64,000 nt of DNA from Sulfurimonas sp. HSL3-7 (GTDB taxonomy: Bacteria > Campylobacterota > Campylobacteria > Campylobacterales > Sulfurimonadaceae), in the NCBI RefSeq assembly GCF_039645985.1, contig NZ_CP147919.1, forward strand, positions 1,674,001 to 1,738,000, in the 5' to 3' direction. Below, in pieces: positions 27,266 to 35,487 of the stretch (its first letter is position 1; the number at the start of each line of letters is the position of its first letter). The notes below the pieces were generated by a model. The model was not told the origin of the DNA, ran no database searches, and saw nothing but the letters and a program-made list of their open reading frames with translations. The position numbers and the translations under genes were made by a program.

Positions 27266-27805
27266 TCACATTACTTTTAAAGCGTTCGCTCCATAAGTGA
27301 CATACTCCTCTTGCGGAAAACTCTGTGCGTCAATACGCGCCGTGTCGCCGACAAGGGCTTTGGCACCGAGATAATCGCCCTCTTCTTCAAGCTGTTTTGC
27401 CTTGGCGTAGAGCTCCTTGATACGTCCGATCGCCGGCAGTTCTGGCTTTTTTCGGACAGCGATATAACCAACCATTTGGTCTGAAAGGAGTTTCGGGGTG
27501 ACATGGACGATGACCCAGTAGAAATTGCCATCTTTGCGGCAGTTCTTAACATACCCCTGCCAGCTTCTCCCGTCGTGCAGCGTCTGCCACATCAGCGAAA
27601 AACAGGCGGCAGGCATGTCCGGATGTCGGATGATGCTGTGGGGACGCCCTAGCAGTTCCTCTCTGGCATAGCCGGACATCTCTGTGAACTTCCGGTTTAC
27701 AAAGGTAATTCGACCGCCCAGGTCAGTTTCAGTGATCATCGGAAGGCCGTCGTAAAAAAACTCTTTTTGATCGGTAATGGTGGTTTGGGACAATGCTTCG
27801 GACAT
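27266..27805 (-). CDS. CetB/Aer-like FAD-type PAS domain protein
   Basis: A 179-residue protein with a single PAS domain (about 15-125) and no output domain. The stretch RPHSIIRHPDMP is the Aer-type signature containing the Arg, His and Asp that bind FAD in Aer, and NCRKDGNFYWV follows. In Campylobacter jejuni, CetB is such a PAS-only protein and works with the membrane receptor CetA in energy taxis. No CetA-like gene is in this window. The start is the ATG with AAGGAG six bases upstream; an ATG six codons earlier lacks one. The last 55 residues are helical and lack a recognised domain. Confidence 0.82.
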   Translation of the reverse strand: MSEALSQTTITDQKEFFYDGLPMITETDLGGRITFVNRKFTEMSGYAREELLGRPHSIIRHPDMPAACFSLMWQTLHDGRSWQGYVKNCRKDGNFYWVIVHVTPKLLSDQMVGYIAVRKKPELPAIGRIKELYAKAKQLEEEGDYLGAKALVGDTARIDAQSFPQEEYVTYGANALKVM

Positions 27806-28229
27806 GACAACTCCTTGTTGCATCGAATGAGCGGGAAGTATACGCCGAGCATCTCACGGTTCCGACACAATCTGCTCAATCGTTATATATTAAAAAACAT
27901 AATGAAATAATACAGGATATGATTTCATTAGAGACGAAAAAAAATGCCTATTATTTAGGCAGTGAAGATTTTCTCATATAAAACGCTTACAACCGGCGGA
28001 TGCTCGGTAAGCAGTTCGGGGAGTGTTTCGAAATAATAAATTACTTCCCACTGTACCGGCTGCAATTTATAATACAACAAAGTATATAGCAATAAATATA
28101 TGAGGGGGATGGAAAGATAAAAAATATCCGGAGTTATTATCCTTGGAAGCATCATCGTAAAAACGCACTAAAAAACCTATCCGACCGGTATCAGTGTCGG
28201 CAAGATCCATATCACTACCGGCCGCCCTG
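27806..28229. other. AT-rich stretch without supported gene
   Basis: A 66-codon minus-strand frame (27955-28155) encodes a hydrophobic peptide, but it has no ribosome site and reads like AT-rich noise. No RNA gene or terminator with a clear T run is visible. Confidence 0.35.
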
Positions 28230-28367
28230 CTACTCCCTGTCAAAATCCTTATGCGCTTTGGCAGCTGCCGCATTTTGTCTCTCATACGAATTATCCGGTT
28301 TGGTGCCTGCCGCTGTACAGCCGCTTAACATTACTAACATTGTCAACATCAACATTGGCGTTTTCAT
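28230..28367 (-). CDS. small lipoprotein (45 aa)
   Basis: A 45-residue lipoprotein precursor: signal MKTPMLMLTMLVML followed by the lipobox LSGC, then a short hydrophilic tail rich in Ala, Asn and Lys ending DFDRE. An AAAGGA lies five bases before the ATG. No family recognised. Very small lipoproteins of this shape occur as entericidin-like or envelope-stabilising peptides, but nothing here selects a role. Confidence 0.6.
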   Translation of the reverse strand: MKTPMLMLTMLVMLSGCTAAGTKPDNSYERQNAAAAKAHKDFDRE

Positions 28368-28532
28368 TTTTTTCCTTTAGTCCAATATGTAACAGCATTT
28401 TACTGTGTATTTGTTCAAAGCTTCTATTATCGTTATGACCCTATCAGCCGAAGCATCGCTCAGAATGAAGAGGCAATGCCTTGAATTATGAAGGAAGAGA
28501 AACTATAATTGGAATTTAACAACATAAATCTA

Positions 28533-28557
28533 CAGTTCCAAGTTGTACTTGGGACTG
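28533..28557. repeat. palindrome related to the one at 46265-46289
   Basis: Arms CAGTTCCAAGT and ACTTGGGACTG pair over 11 positions (one G-T) around a TGT loop. The core TTCC-AGT/ACT-GGGA resembles the TTCCCAGGTT/AACCTGGGAA palindrome near 46.3 kb, so the two may belong to one small repeat family. Confidence 0.5.
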
Positions 28558-28686
28558 CCTACATCGACTTCAAAACCCAAATACGATTTGTGAACTTATA
28601 AAACATCAATATGTATTCCCAACCTAATTCCAAACTTAGAAAATGCCCCATCCTCACCACTAACAAAACATTTACGCAAATTTCAG

Positions 28687-28692
28687 TATAAT
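28687..28692 (+). promoter_or_regulatory. -10 of the pyrD operon
   Basis: TATAAT lies 32 bp upstream of the pyrD ATG in an A/T-rich context, with no clear -35, as is usual for sigma-70 promoters in this phylum. Confidence 0.5.
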
Positions 28693-28724
28693 CGCAAAAA
28701 CTATAGGCAGAACAAGGCAGATAA

Positions 28725-29780
28725 ATGATCGCATACGACAGCATTAAACCGTGGTTATTCAAGTTAGAACCGGAGACGGCGCACCACCTTGCCGCGTCGT
28801 TTCTGCGTTTTGCCAATGTCTGCCCTTCTGCTTTCAACTACTGGACGCAAAAGCACTTCATCACCGATCCGGTCCTGGAGCAGGAGCTTTTCGGCCGCAC
28901 CTTTTTGAACCCTGTCGGTCTCGGCGCGGGGTTTGACAAAAATGCGACGATGATCCGCGGTATTCAGGCGATGGGCTTCGGGTATACCGAGATCGGTACC
29001 GTCACACCGAAGCCGCAGCCGGGCAACCCGAAGCCCCGTATGTTCCGCCATATCGAAGAGAAGACCATCCAGAACGCCATGGGCTTTAACAACGAAGGGA
29101 TGCTGGCAGTGCAGCGCCGTCTTCAGGAGCGCTACCCGTTCACGACCCCTATCGGCGTCAACATCGGCAAGAACAAGACCACCAGCGAGCAGGACGCGAT
29201 CAGCGACTACACGACGCTGATCAAAGCCCTGCATAAGCTGGGTGACTACCTCGTCATCAACATCTCTTCGCCGAACACCCCGGGCCTTCGCGACCTCCAG
29301 AACGAAGCGTTCATCACCCGCCTCTTTGAAGAGTCAAAGGCGCTGACCGAGAAGCCTATCCTGCTCAAGATCGCACCCGATATGGAAGCGCAGCAGGCGG
29401 TCGATCTGACGGCAATGGCCGTTGAGAAAGGTGCCGACGGCATCATCGCGACCAACACGACCATCGACTACTCGCTGGTCAAAGAACCGAAAGAGATCGG
29501 CGGCCTGAGCGGTGCCGTGCTCACCGAGAAGAGCTTCGCCATCTTCGATGCGGTTGCCAAAGAGCTCTACGGCAAGACCATCCTCATCTCGGTCGGCGGC
29601 ATCTCCTCGGCCGAAGAGGCCTACCGCCGCATCAAAGCAGGCGCTTCACTGGTGCAGGTCTACTCAGCGCTGATCTTCGAGGGACCGGAGCTGATCAAAG
29701 ATATCAACACCGGACTGATCGAGCTGATCAAAGCCGACGGCTACAGCTCTATAACCCAAGCGATCGGTGCTGCGCGTTGA
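28725..29780 (+). CDS. pyrD: dihydroorotate dehydrogenase (quinone), class 2
   Basis: PyrD class 2 oxidises dihydroorotate to orotate in pyrimidine synthesis and passes electrons to membrane quinone. The 351-residue protein has the N-terminal membrane-associating helices (residues 1-40) typical of class 2, then NPVGLGAGFDKNA, FGYTEIGTVTPKPQPGNP, NAMGFNNEG and the FMN-binding ISVGGISSAEEAYRRI. It heads a run of closely packed genes (M16 peptidase, dapA, enoyl reductase, pgsA, rseP). Confidence 0.95.
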   Translation: MIAYDSIKPWLFKLEPETAHHLAASFLRFANVCPSAFNYWTQKHFITDPVLEQELFGRTFLNPVGLGAGFDKNATMIRGIQAMGFGYTEIGTVTPKPQPGNPKPRMFRHIEEKTIQNAMGFNNEGMLAVQRRLQERYPFTTPIGVNIGKNKTTSEQDAISDYTTLIKALHKLGDYLVINISSPNTPGLRDLQNEAFITRLFEESKALTEKPILLKIAPDMEAQQAVDLTAMAVEKGADGIIATNTTIDYSLVKEPKEIGGLSGAVLTEKSFAIFDAVAKELYGKTILISVGGISSAEEAYRRIKAGASLVQVYSALIFEGPELIKDINTGLIELIKADGYSSITQAIGAAR

Positions 29781-31078
29781 TACGACTCTTTGCGCTACTA
29801 TTTTTACTGTCAGGAGCCTTAATGGCAACAAGCTTACCAAAGTACGAGACCAAGACCCTCAAGAACGGACTTGAGGTCGTCGTCATACCGATGCACAACA
29901 ACACCCAGGTCATCTCGAGTGACATCTTCTACAAGGTCGGAAGCCGCAACGAGATCATGGGCAAGACCGGCATCGCGCATATGCTCGAGCATATGAACTT
30001 CAAATCTTCCGAGAACCTCAAAGCGGGTCAGTTCGACGAAGAGGTCAAGAGCATCGGCGGTCTGAGCAACGCCTCGACCGGTTTTGACTACACCCACTAC
30101 TTCATCAAGTCAAGCACGGAAAACCTTACGAAGTCGCTTTCTCTTTTTGCAGAACTTATGCAGAACCTGAAGCTCAAAGACGAAGAGTTCCAGCCCGAAC
30201 GCGACGTCGTCACTGAAGAGCGCCGCTGGCGTACGGACAACAACCCGCTGGGTTACCTCTACTTCCGTATGTTCAACAACGCCTATCTCTACCATTCCTA
30301 CCACTGGACGCCGATCGGGTTTATGAACGACATCCGTACCTGGACGCTCGAAGATATCCGTTCATTCCACAAGACCTATTATCAACCTCAGAACGCCATC
30401 CTGGTCATCACGGGCGATATCGAGCCGAAAGAGGCCTTTGCCAAAGCGGAGAAAGAGTTCGGCAAGATCAAGAACAGCACCGATATTCCTGAGGTCAAAT
30501 TCGTCGAGCCGAAACAGGACGGTCCTAAGCGTGTGATGATCTACAAAGAGAGCGAAGTGGAGATGGTCGCCATTACTTTCCGTATTCCTGACTATTTGCA
30601 TCCGGACCAGCCGAAGCTCTCTGCCATCTCGGAAATGCTCAGTGCCGGCAAAAGCTCTCGCCTCTACGAAGAGCTTGTGGACAAAAAACAGCTGGTCAAC
30701 CAGATCTATGCCTACAACATGGAGAACATTGATCCGGGCCTCTTCATCTTCCTTGCCTCGTGTAACCCGGGGGTTACAGCCGAGACCGTCGAAAAAGAGC
30801 TGATCGCGCAGATCGAGCGCATCAAGAAAGAAAAGGTGAGCAAAGAGGAGCTTGAAAAGATCAAGATCAGCACCAAAGCCGACTTTATCTTCTCACTGGA
30901 CAGTTCATCGTCTGTCGCTGATCTTTTCGGCGGCTACCTTGCCCGCGGTTCCATCGAACCTCTGTTGAACTATGAAGACGCTATCAACGCGTTGAGTGCA
31001 AAAGATATTCAGGAAACAGCAAACAAATATTTTGATTTTACACAGTCAACGACAGTTATATTAAGAAAAGGTGAATAA
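29777..31078 (+). CDS. M16 family zinc metallopeptidase, secreted
   Basis: A 433-residue M16 peptidase starting at a TTG that overlaps the pyrD stop (TTGA). A signal peptide covers about residues 1-17. The inverted zinc motif HxxEH is HMLEH (His68, Glu71, His72), and the distal Glu lies in VVTEERRW (about 147-148). The C-terminal half is the second M16 domain, with LSAGKSSRLYEELVDK. Single-chain M16 proteins of this size usually act in the periplasm on peptides. The active-site set is complete. Confidence 0.92.
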   Translation: MIRLFALLFLLSGALMATSLPKYETKTLKNGLEVVVIPMHNNTQVISSDIFYKVGSRNEIMGKTGIAHMLEHMNFKSSENLKAGQFDEEVKSIGGLSNASTGFDYTHYFIKSSTENLTKSLSLFAELMQNLKLKDEEFQPERDVVTEERRWRTDNNPLGYLYFRMFNNAYLYHSYHWTPIGFMNDIRTWTLEDIRSFHKTYYQPQNAILVITGDIEPKEAFAKAEKEFGKIKNSTDIPEVKFVEPKQDGPKRVMIYKESEVEMVAITFRIPDYLHPDQPKLSAISEMLSAGKSSRLYEELVDKKQLVNQIYAYNMENIDPGLFIFLASCNPGVTAETVEKELIAQIERIKKEKVSKEELEKIKISTKADFIFSLDSSSSVADLFGGYLARGSIEPLLNYEDAINALSAKDIQETANKYFDFTQSTTVILRKGE

Positions 31079-31079
31079 T

Positions 31080-31976
31080 ATGAATATTGTTACAGGTGCG
31101 ACAACAGCACTCATCACACCGTTCAAAAACGGACAACTTGACGAAGCGACCTATGCAAAACTGATCGAACGGCAGATCGCCAACGGTATCGACGCGGTCT
31201 GCCCGGTCGGGACGACGGGCGAGAGCGCAACACTGACCCATGACGAGCATAAACGCTGTATCGAGATTGCCGTTGAAGTGTGCAAGGGGACAACAGCCAA
31301 GGTCCTTGCCGGTTCAGGTTCAAACGCCACAGCCGAAGCGATCGAGATCGCCAAGCATGCGCAAAAAAGCGGTGTAGACGCCATCTTCTCCGTCAGTCCC
31401 TACTACAACAAACCCTCTCAGGAGGGGCTCTATCAGCACTACAAGGCGATCGCCGACGCGGTAGCAGACCTGCCGTTCATGCTCTACAACGTACCGGGCC
31501 GTACCGGTGTCGATATCAGTGCCGATACGACAATCCGTCTTTTTGATGACTGCGCCAACATCTATGGCGTCAAAGAGGCGACGGGGAGTCTTGAAAGAAC
31601 AGTCGAGCTGCTTTCCCGCCGTCCCGGTCTAGCCGTATTCAGCGGTGACGATGCCATCGACTACCCTATCCTCGCCAACGGCGGTATGGGGATTACCTCG
31701 GTCACGGCGAACCTGTTGCCGGATCTTAAAAGCGAGCTTGTACACAATGCTTTGGAGGGTGATTACAAAGGGGCAAAAGAGATCAATGATCTGCTCTTCC
31801 CGATCAACAAAGTGCTTTTCTGCGAATCGAATCCTATTCCGATCAAAGCTGCGATGTACATCGCCGGCCTGACTGAGACGCTTGAGTACCGTCTTCCATT
31901 GGTACCGCCAAGCAGCAGGCATATGAAAATGATCGAAGAGATTATGAAAAACTACACTATCAAAGGAATGAATTAA
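31080..31976 (+). CDS. dapA: 4-hydroxy-tetrahydrodipicolinate synthase
   Basis: DapA condenses pyruvate with aspartate semialdehyde, the first committed step to diaminopimelate and lysine. The 298-residue protein shows GTTGE (44-48), the Tyr in LYNVPGRTG (Tyr136) and the Schiff-base Lys165 in GVKEATG. The ATG at 31080, directly after AAAAGGTG, is preferred over the GTG three codons earlier. It starts one base after the M16 stop and its TAA overlaps the next ATG. Confidence 0.96.
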   Translation: MNIVTGATTALITPFKNGQLDEATYAKLIERQIANGIDAVCPVGTTGESATLTHDEHKRCIEIAVEVCKGTTAKVLAGSGSNATAEAIEIAKHAQKSGVDAIFSVSPYYNKPSQEGLYQHYKAIADAVADLPFMLYNVPGRTGVDISADTTIRLFDDCANIYGVKEATGSLERTVELLSRRPGLAVFSGDDAIDYPILANGGMGITSVTANLLPDLKSELVHNALEGDYKGAKEINDLLFPINKVLFCESNPIPIKAAMYIAGLTETLEYRLPLVPPSSRHMKMIEEIMKNYTIKGMN

Positions 31977-32746
31977 TGCAGGGAAAAACTTTATTTGTCA
32001 GCGGTGGAACACGCGGGATCGGTAAAGCGATCGTCTACGCTTTTGCGGAAAAAGGGTGCAACGTCGCCTTTACCTATGCAACTAATGCCGATACGGCGAA
32101 CGAGATCATTGCCGACGTTGAAGCAAAGTTCGGTATCAAAGCGCGTGCCTACAAACTGGACATCCTTCAGCCGGATACCTACAAAGATGTCTACAAGCTT
32201 TTTGACGAGGATTTTGACCGTCTGGACTACTTCATCTCCAACGCAATCATCTCGGGCCGTGCCGTCGTCGGCGGGTTCGGCCCGTTCATGCGTCTCAAGC
32301 CCAAAGGGCTTAACAACATCTGGACAGCCACGGTAGACGCCTTTGTCGTCGGCTCCCAGGAAGCGGCGAGACGCATGGAGAAGACAGGCGGCGGCTCGAT
32401 CATCTCGATGAGCTCGACGGGCAACCTCGTCTACACGCCGAACTATGCCGGTCACGGTACAAACAAAGCCGCAGTAGAGACCATGGTCAAATATGCTGCC
32501 GCGGAGCTGGGTTCAATGGGTATTCGCGTCAATGCCGTAAGCGGCGGTCCGATCGATACCGACGCCTTGAAAGCTTTCCCGAACTACGAAGAGGTCAAAG
32601 CAGAGGTCGCAAAACGTTCGCCTCTGAACCGTATGGGCGAGAGCGAAGACCTTACTGGCGCCTGCCTTTTCCTCTGTGACAAAGGTGCTTCATGGCTGAC
32701 AGGTCAAACCATCATTGTTGACGGCGGTACAACCTTTACCTCGTAA
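31976..32746 (+). CDS. FabL-type enoyl-ACP reductase (SDR family)
   Basis: A 256-residue short-chain dehydrogenase. The N-terminal cofactor motif is GGTRGIG (10-16). The catalytic pair is Tyr157 and Lys164, separated by six residues (YAGHGTNK): this Y-x6-K spacing marks enoyl-ACP reductases, against Y-x3-K in ordinary SDRs. The GTRGIGKA loop resembles Bacillus FabL more than FabI. The likely reaction is NAD(P)H reduction of trans-2-enoyl-ACP in fatty acid elongation. The ATG overlaps the dapA stop, and pgsA follows. Assignment to FabL is inference from motif spacing; another SDR role is possible. Confidence 0.78.
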   Translation: MQGKTLFVSGGTRGIGKAIVYAFAEKGCNVAFTYATNADTANEIIADVEAKFGIKARAYKLDILQPDTYKDVYKLFDEDFDRLDYFISNAIISGRAVVGGFGPFMRLKPKGLNNIWTATVDAFVVGSQEAARRMEKTGGGSIISMSSTGNLVYTPNYAGHGTNKAAVETMVKYAAAELGSMGIRVNAVSGGPIDTDALKAFPNYEEVKAEVAKRSPLNRMGESEDLTGACLFLCDKGASWLTGQTIIVDGGTTFTS

Positions 32747-32902
32747 GGTGCTAGCAGCCTTGCGGCTGCCAAGTCGAAGATGTACGCCCTGATGCAGGTT
32801 GGAGCATCTTCATGATATAACTATTGTTCAGTGTAGATACCATTGTAACGATCTACTTTGAACTGTATTTATAGATTTTCTGACAATTATAAAAGGACTA
32901 TT

Positions 32903-33451
32903 TTGAACCTTCCAAATATTTTGGCACTTATTCGTCTCGCTATCGCTCCGGTCATGTTTTGGATCATCCTGAATCCCCAACTCTTCACAGACAACGGCTA
33001 CGACATCAGCTGGAGCTACTACTTCGCTTCCCTGCTCTTTGTATTGGCGAGCATTACCGACTATTTTGACGGCTTTATCGCACGCGAACTCGACCAGAAG
33101 ACGGTACTCGGTGCCATTATTGATCCCCTTGCCGACAAGATGTTGGTTATGGCGGCCTTTCTAGGTCTGATGGTCGCCGGCGATGCCTCGGTCTGGGCGA
33201 TCTACATCATCATCGTGCGCGAGCTCTTTATTACCGGCCTGCGTACCGTTGCGGTCTCGGAAGGTATTGATGTCTCCGCTTCATGGGCCGGTAAAGTCAA
33301 GACCGTCTCACAGATGTTCGCGATCGGTTTTCTGCTGATGCACTGGCCGTTTGCAAACCTGCTGCTCTGGATCGCCGTCATCCTGACTATCTATTCCGGC
33401 CTGGAGTACCTTATTGGGTTCTGGGGCTCATTCAAACAAAAGGCGGTATAG
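32903..33451 (+). CDS. pgsA: CDP-diacylglycerol--glycerol-3-phosphate 3-phosphatidyltransferase
   Basis: A 182-residue integral membrane CDP-alcohol phosphotransferase that makes phosphatidylglycerol phosphate. The full family motif D-x2-DG-x2-AR-x8-G-x3-D-x3-D is present (DYFDGFIAR ... GAIIDPLAD). I place the start at the TTG at 32903 (NLPNILALIRL, the usual PgsA beginning) because AAAAGGA lies six bases upstream; an open frame extends 15 codons further without support. The gene ends directly at the rseP start. Confidence 0.93.
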   Translation: MNLPNILALIRLAIAPVMFWIILNPQLFTDNGYDISWSYYFASLLFVLASITDYFDGFIARELDQKTVLGAIIDPLADKMLVMAAFLGLMVAGDASVWAIYIIIVRELFITGLRTVAVSEGIDVSASWAGKVKTVSQMFAIGFLLMHWPFANLLLWIAVILTIYSGLEYLIGFWGSFKQKAV

Positions 33452-34504
33452 ATGGGCTGGCTTGTCTCCTTAGTCGTACTCTCGGCACTGATCTTTTTTC
33501 ACGAACTTGGCCACTATTTAGCAGCCCGTTTTTTCGGTGTCTATGTCGAGGTCTTCAGTGTCGGTTTTGGCAAAAAGGTCGCCTCGTTCCGCCTTTTCAA
33601 CACCGAGTGGCGCATCGCGATGATCCCGCTTGGCGGCTATGTCAGGATGAAGGGTCAGGATGACCTTGACCCGACCGCGATCAGCAGCGATTCAGACTCT
33701 TACAACGCCAAGGCCCCATGGCAGCGTATCATGATCCTGGCGGCCGGTCCGGCGGCAAACTTTGTGATCGCCTTTTTTCTCTACCTCTTTATCGGTCTGG
33801 GATCACCGCAGGTACTGGCGCCGGTTGTCGGTGATGTTGTCAAAGACTCCCCTGCCTTTGTCGGCGGTGTGGAGAGCAATGACACCATCAAAGCTATCAA
33901 CGGCCGGGAGATAGCGACTTGGGAAGAGATGTCCACTATCATCAAAGAGTCCAGCGGCACACTCGACCTGACCATTGAACGGGGAAATTACATTCAACAT
34001 CTTCAGGTCACGCCGACAATACAGGAGACGACCAACCTCTTTAACGAAAGAGTACATCGGCGCATGGTGGGAATCGGCTCGGCCGGCGTTGCGACGACGC
34101 TTGACCTGAATCTGTTCGAGTCCATAGGCTATGCGGCACATGAGACCTATAAAGCATCAACACTCATCTTTAAAGGGGTGCAGAAGCTTATTACCGGCGA
34201 TGTCCCGGCCAAAGAGCTCGGCGGCGCCATCAGTATCGTCAAGATCACGGCCGATGCCAGCGAAAACGGCTGGATGGCCGTTTTCTTTTTTGCCGCCCTG
34301 ATATCCGTGAACCTTGGTGTGCTGAATCTCCTACCTATCCCGGCACTCGATGGCGGTCACATCATGTTCAACCTCTATGAGATGATCACTAAACGTATGC
34401 CGAGCGAAGCTGTTTTATACAAACTCACCATTTTGGGTTGGGCCCTGCTGCTTGGGCTGATGACCTTGGGTATCTATAATGATATCAACAGGTTAATGCA
34501 GTAA
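33452..34504 (+). CDS. rseP: site-2 metalloprotease RseP
   Basis: A 350-residue M50 intramembrane zinc protease. The HExxH motif is HELGH (His17-His21) in the first helix, a PDZ domain covers about 110-185 (VVKDSPAFVGGVESNDTIKAINGREIATWEE), and the third zinc ligand is in NLLPIPALDGGH near residue 300. RseP cleaves membrane anti-sigma factors and signal-peptide remnants. It begins the base after the pgsA stop codon, a pgsA-rseP arrangement that suggests joint expression. Confidence 0.94.
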   Translation: MGWLVSLVVLSALIFFHELGHYLAARFFGVYVEVFSVGFGKKVASFRLFNTEWRIAMIPLGGYVRMKGQDDLDPTAISSDSDSYNAKAPWQRIMILAAGPAANFVIAFFLYLFIGLGSPQVLAPVVGDVVKDSPAFVGGVESNDTIKAINGREIATWEEMSTIIKESSGTLDLTIERGNYIQHLQVTPTIQETTNLFNERVHRRMVGIGSAGVATTLDLNLFESIGYAAHETYKASTLIFKGVQKLITGDVPAKELGGAISIVKITADASENGWMAVFFFAALISVNLGVLNLLPIPALDGGHIMFNLYEMITKRMPSEAVLYKLTILGWALLLGLMTLGIYNDINRLMQ

Positions 34505-34534
34505 TAATCTACCTATGTGTGTAAAAGGATGACC

Positions 34535-35224
34535 ATGAACCAACTGGAATACAAACGTCACATCGACGCCATCATCGAAAAGATCGAGGCTGCGCGCATC
34601 AAAGTAAGCGAGCACCATATCGTCAAGATCGTTGCGGTAAGCAAATACTCCGATACCGAAGCGATCAAGCGGCTCTATGAGATTGGCCAGCGCGCCTTCG
34701 GCGAAAACCGGGTACAGGACCTTATCGCCAAGCAGGAAGTGCTCGATGAGCTTCCACTGGAGTGGCACTACATTGGAAATCTGCAGCGCAACAAGCTCAA
34801 CGCCCTTATCAAAGCCGACCCTTTCCTTTTCCAATCCCTTGATACTGTCGAACTTGCCAATGCCCTTCAGCGCCGTCTTCTTGACCGGGATACCACGATG
34901 GACTGCCTCCTGCAGATCAACTCTGCCAACGAAGCGACAAAGGCCGGTGTCGCACCTGAAAAAGCAAAAGATACCTATGCATACATCAGAGAGAACTGCC
35001 CCAACATCAACCTTAAAGGGGTGATGAGTATCGGTGCGCATACCGATGATCAGGATGTTATCAAAAAAAGTTTCGAGACCACCTACAAGATTTATGAAGA
35101 GCTCGACAATGCCACGATCTGTTCCATGGGGATGAGCTCCGATTTTGAGCTTGCAATCAGCTGTGGCTCCAACATGCTTCGTCTTGGATCGATCATGTTC
35201 CCGGGTGATCGCCAGGCTGTATAG
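34535..35224 (+). CDS. PLP homeostasis protein YggS (PROSC/PLPBP)
   Basis: A 229-residue fold-type III PLP-binding protein without known catalytic activity that maintains pyridoxal phosphate balance. The PLP Lys is Lys37 in VAVSKYSD. Other family landmarks are FGENRVQD, WHYIGNLQRNK, GVMSIGAHTD and MGMSSDFELAISCGSNMLRLGS. The start is the ATG after AAAAGGATG; a start six codons earlier is less supported. It lies 30 bp after rseP and probably ends this operon. Confidence 0.94.
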   Translation: MNQLEYKRHIDAIIEKIEAARIKVSEHHIVKIVAVSKYSDTEAIKRLYEIGQRAFGENRVQDLIAKQEVLDELPLEWHYIGNLQRNKLNALIKADPFLFQSLDTVELANALQRRLLDRDTTMDCLLQINSANEATKAGVAPEKAKDTYAYIRENCPNINLKGVMSIGAHTDDQDVIKKSFETTYKIYEELDNATICSMGMSSDFELAISCGSNMLRLGSIMFPGDRQAV

Positions 35225-35321
35225 TCTACGGCCAGAAGCCGTAAATTTCCGCATAAACCCCTCTAGCATCCAAATCATTTTCTTCTGCAACAATGTAATA
35301 TATGCATATCTTATATTATGA

Positions 35322-35381
35322 ATAAGTAATATTATAAGTAATTAAAATACCATATATAAGTAGTGTATAATTTTTACTTAT
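35322..35381 (+). promoter_or_regulatory. repeated ATAAGTA boxes around the promoter of the seven-haem cytochrome
   Basis: ATAAGTA occurs at 35322-35328, 35334-35340 and 35356-35362, and its inverse TACTTAT at 35375-35381. The last two face each other across a TATAAT (35366-35371). This arrangement suggests regulator binding at the -10 region. The cytochrome ATG lies about 115 bp downstream, so the message has a long AT-rich leader. Confidence 0.45.
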
Positions 35382-35487
35382 TTATATCAACTTTTTATCA
35401 CAACGGTATCAAACATATTTCACTTAAAGCTGTATTTAAACTCAACATGTAAAGATATAAAGATTTTTAATGCAAGGAGTGCATAAG

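Noticed and set aside
27955-28155. 66-codon hydrophobic minus-strand frame
   Set aside because: AT-rich, no ribosome site, no conserved pattern.
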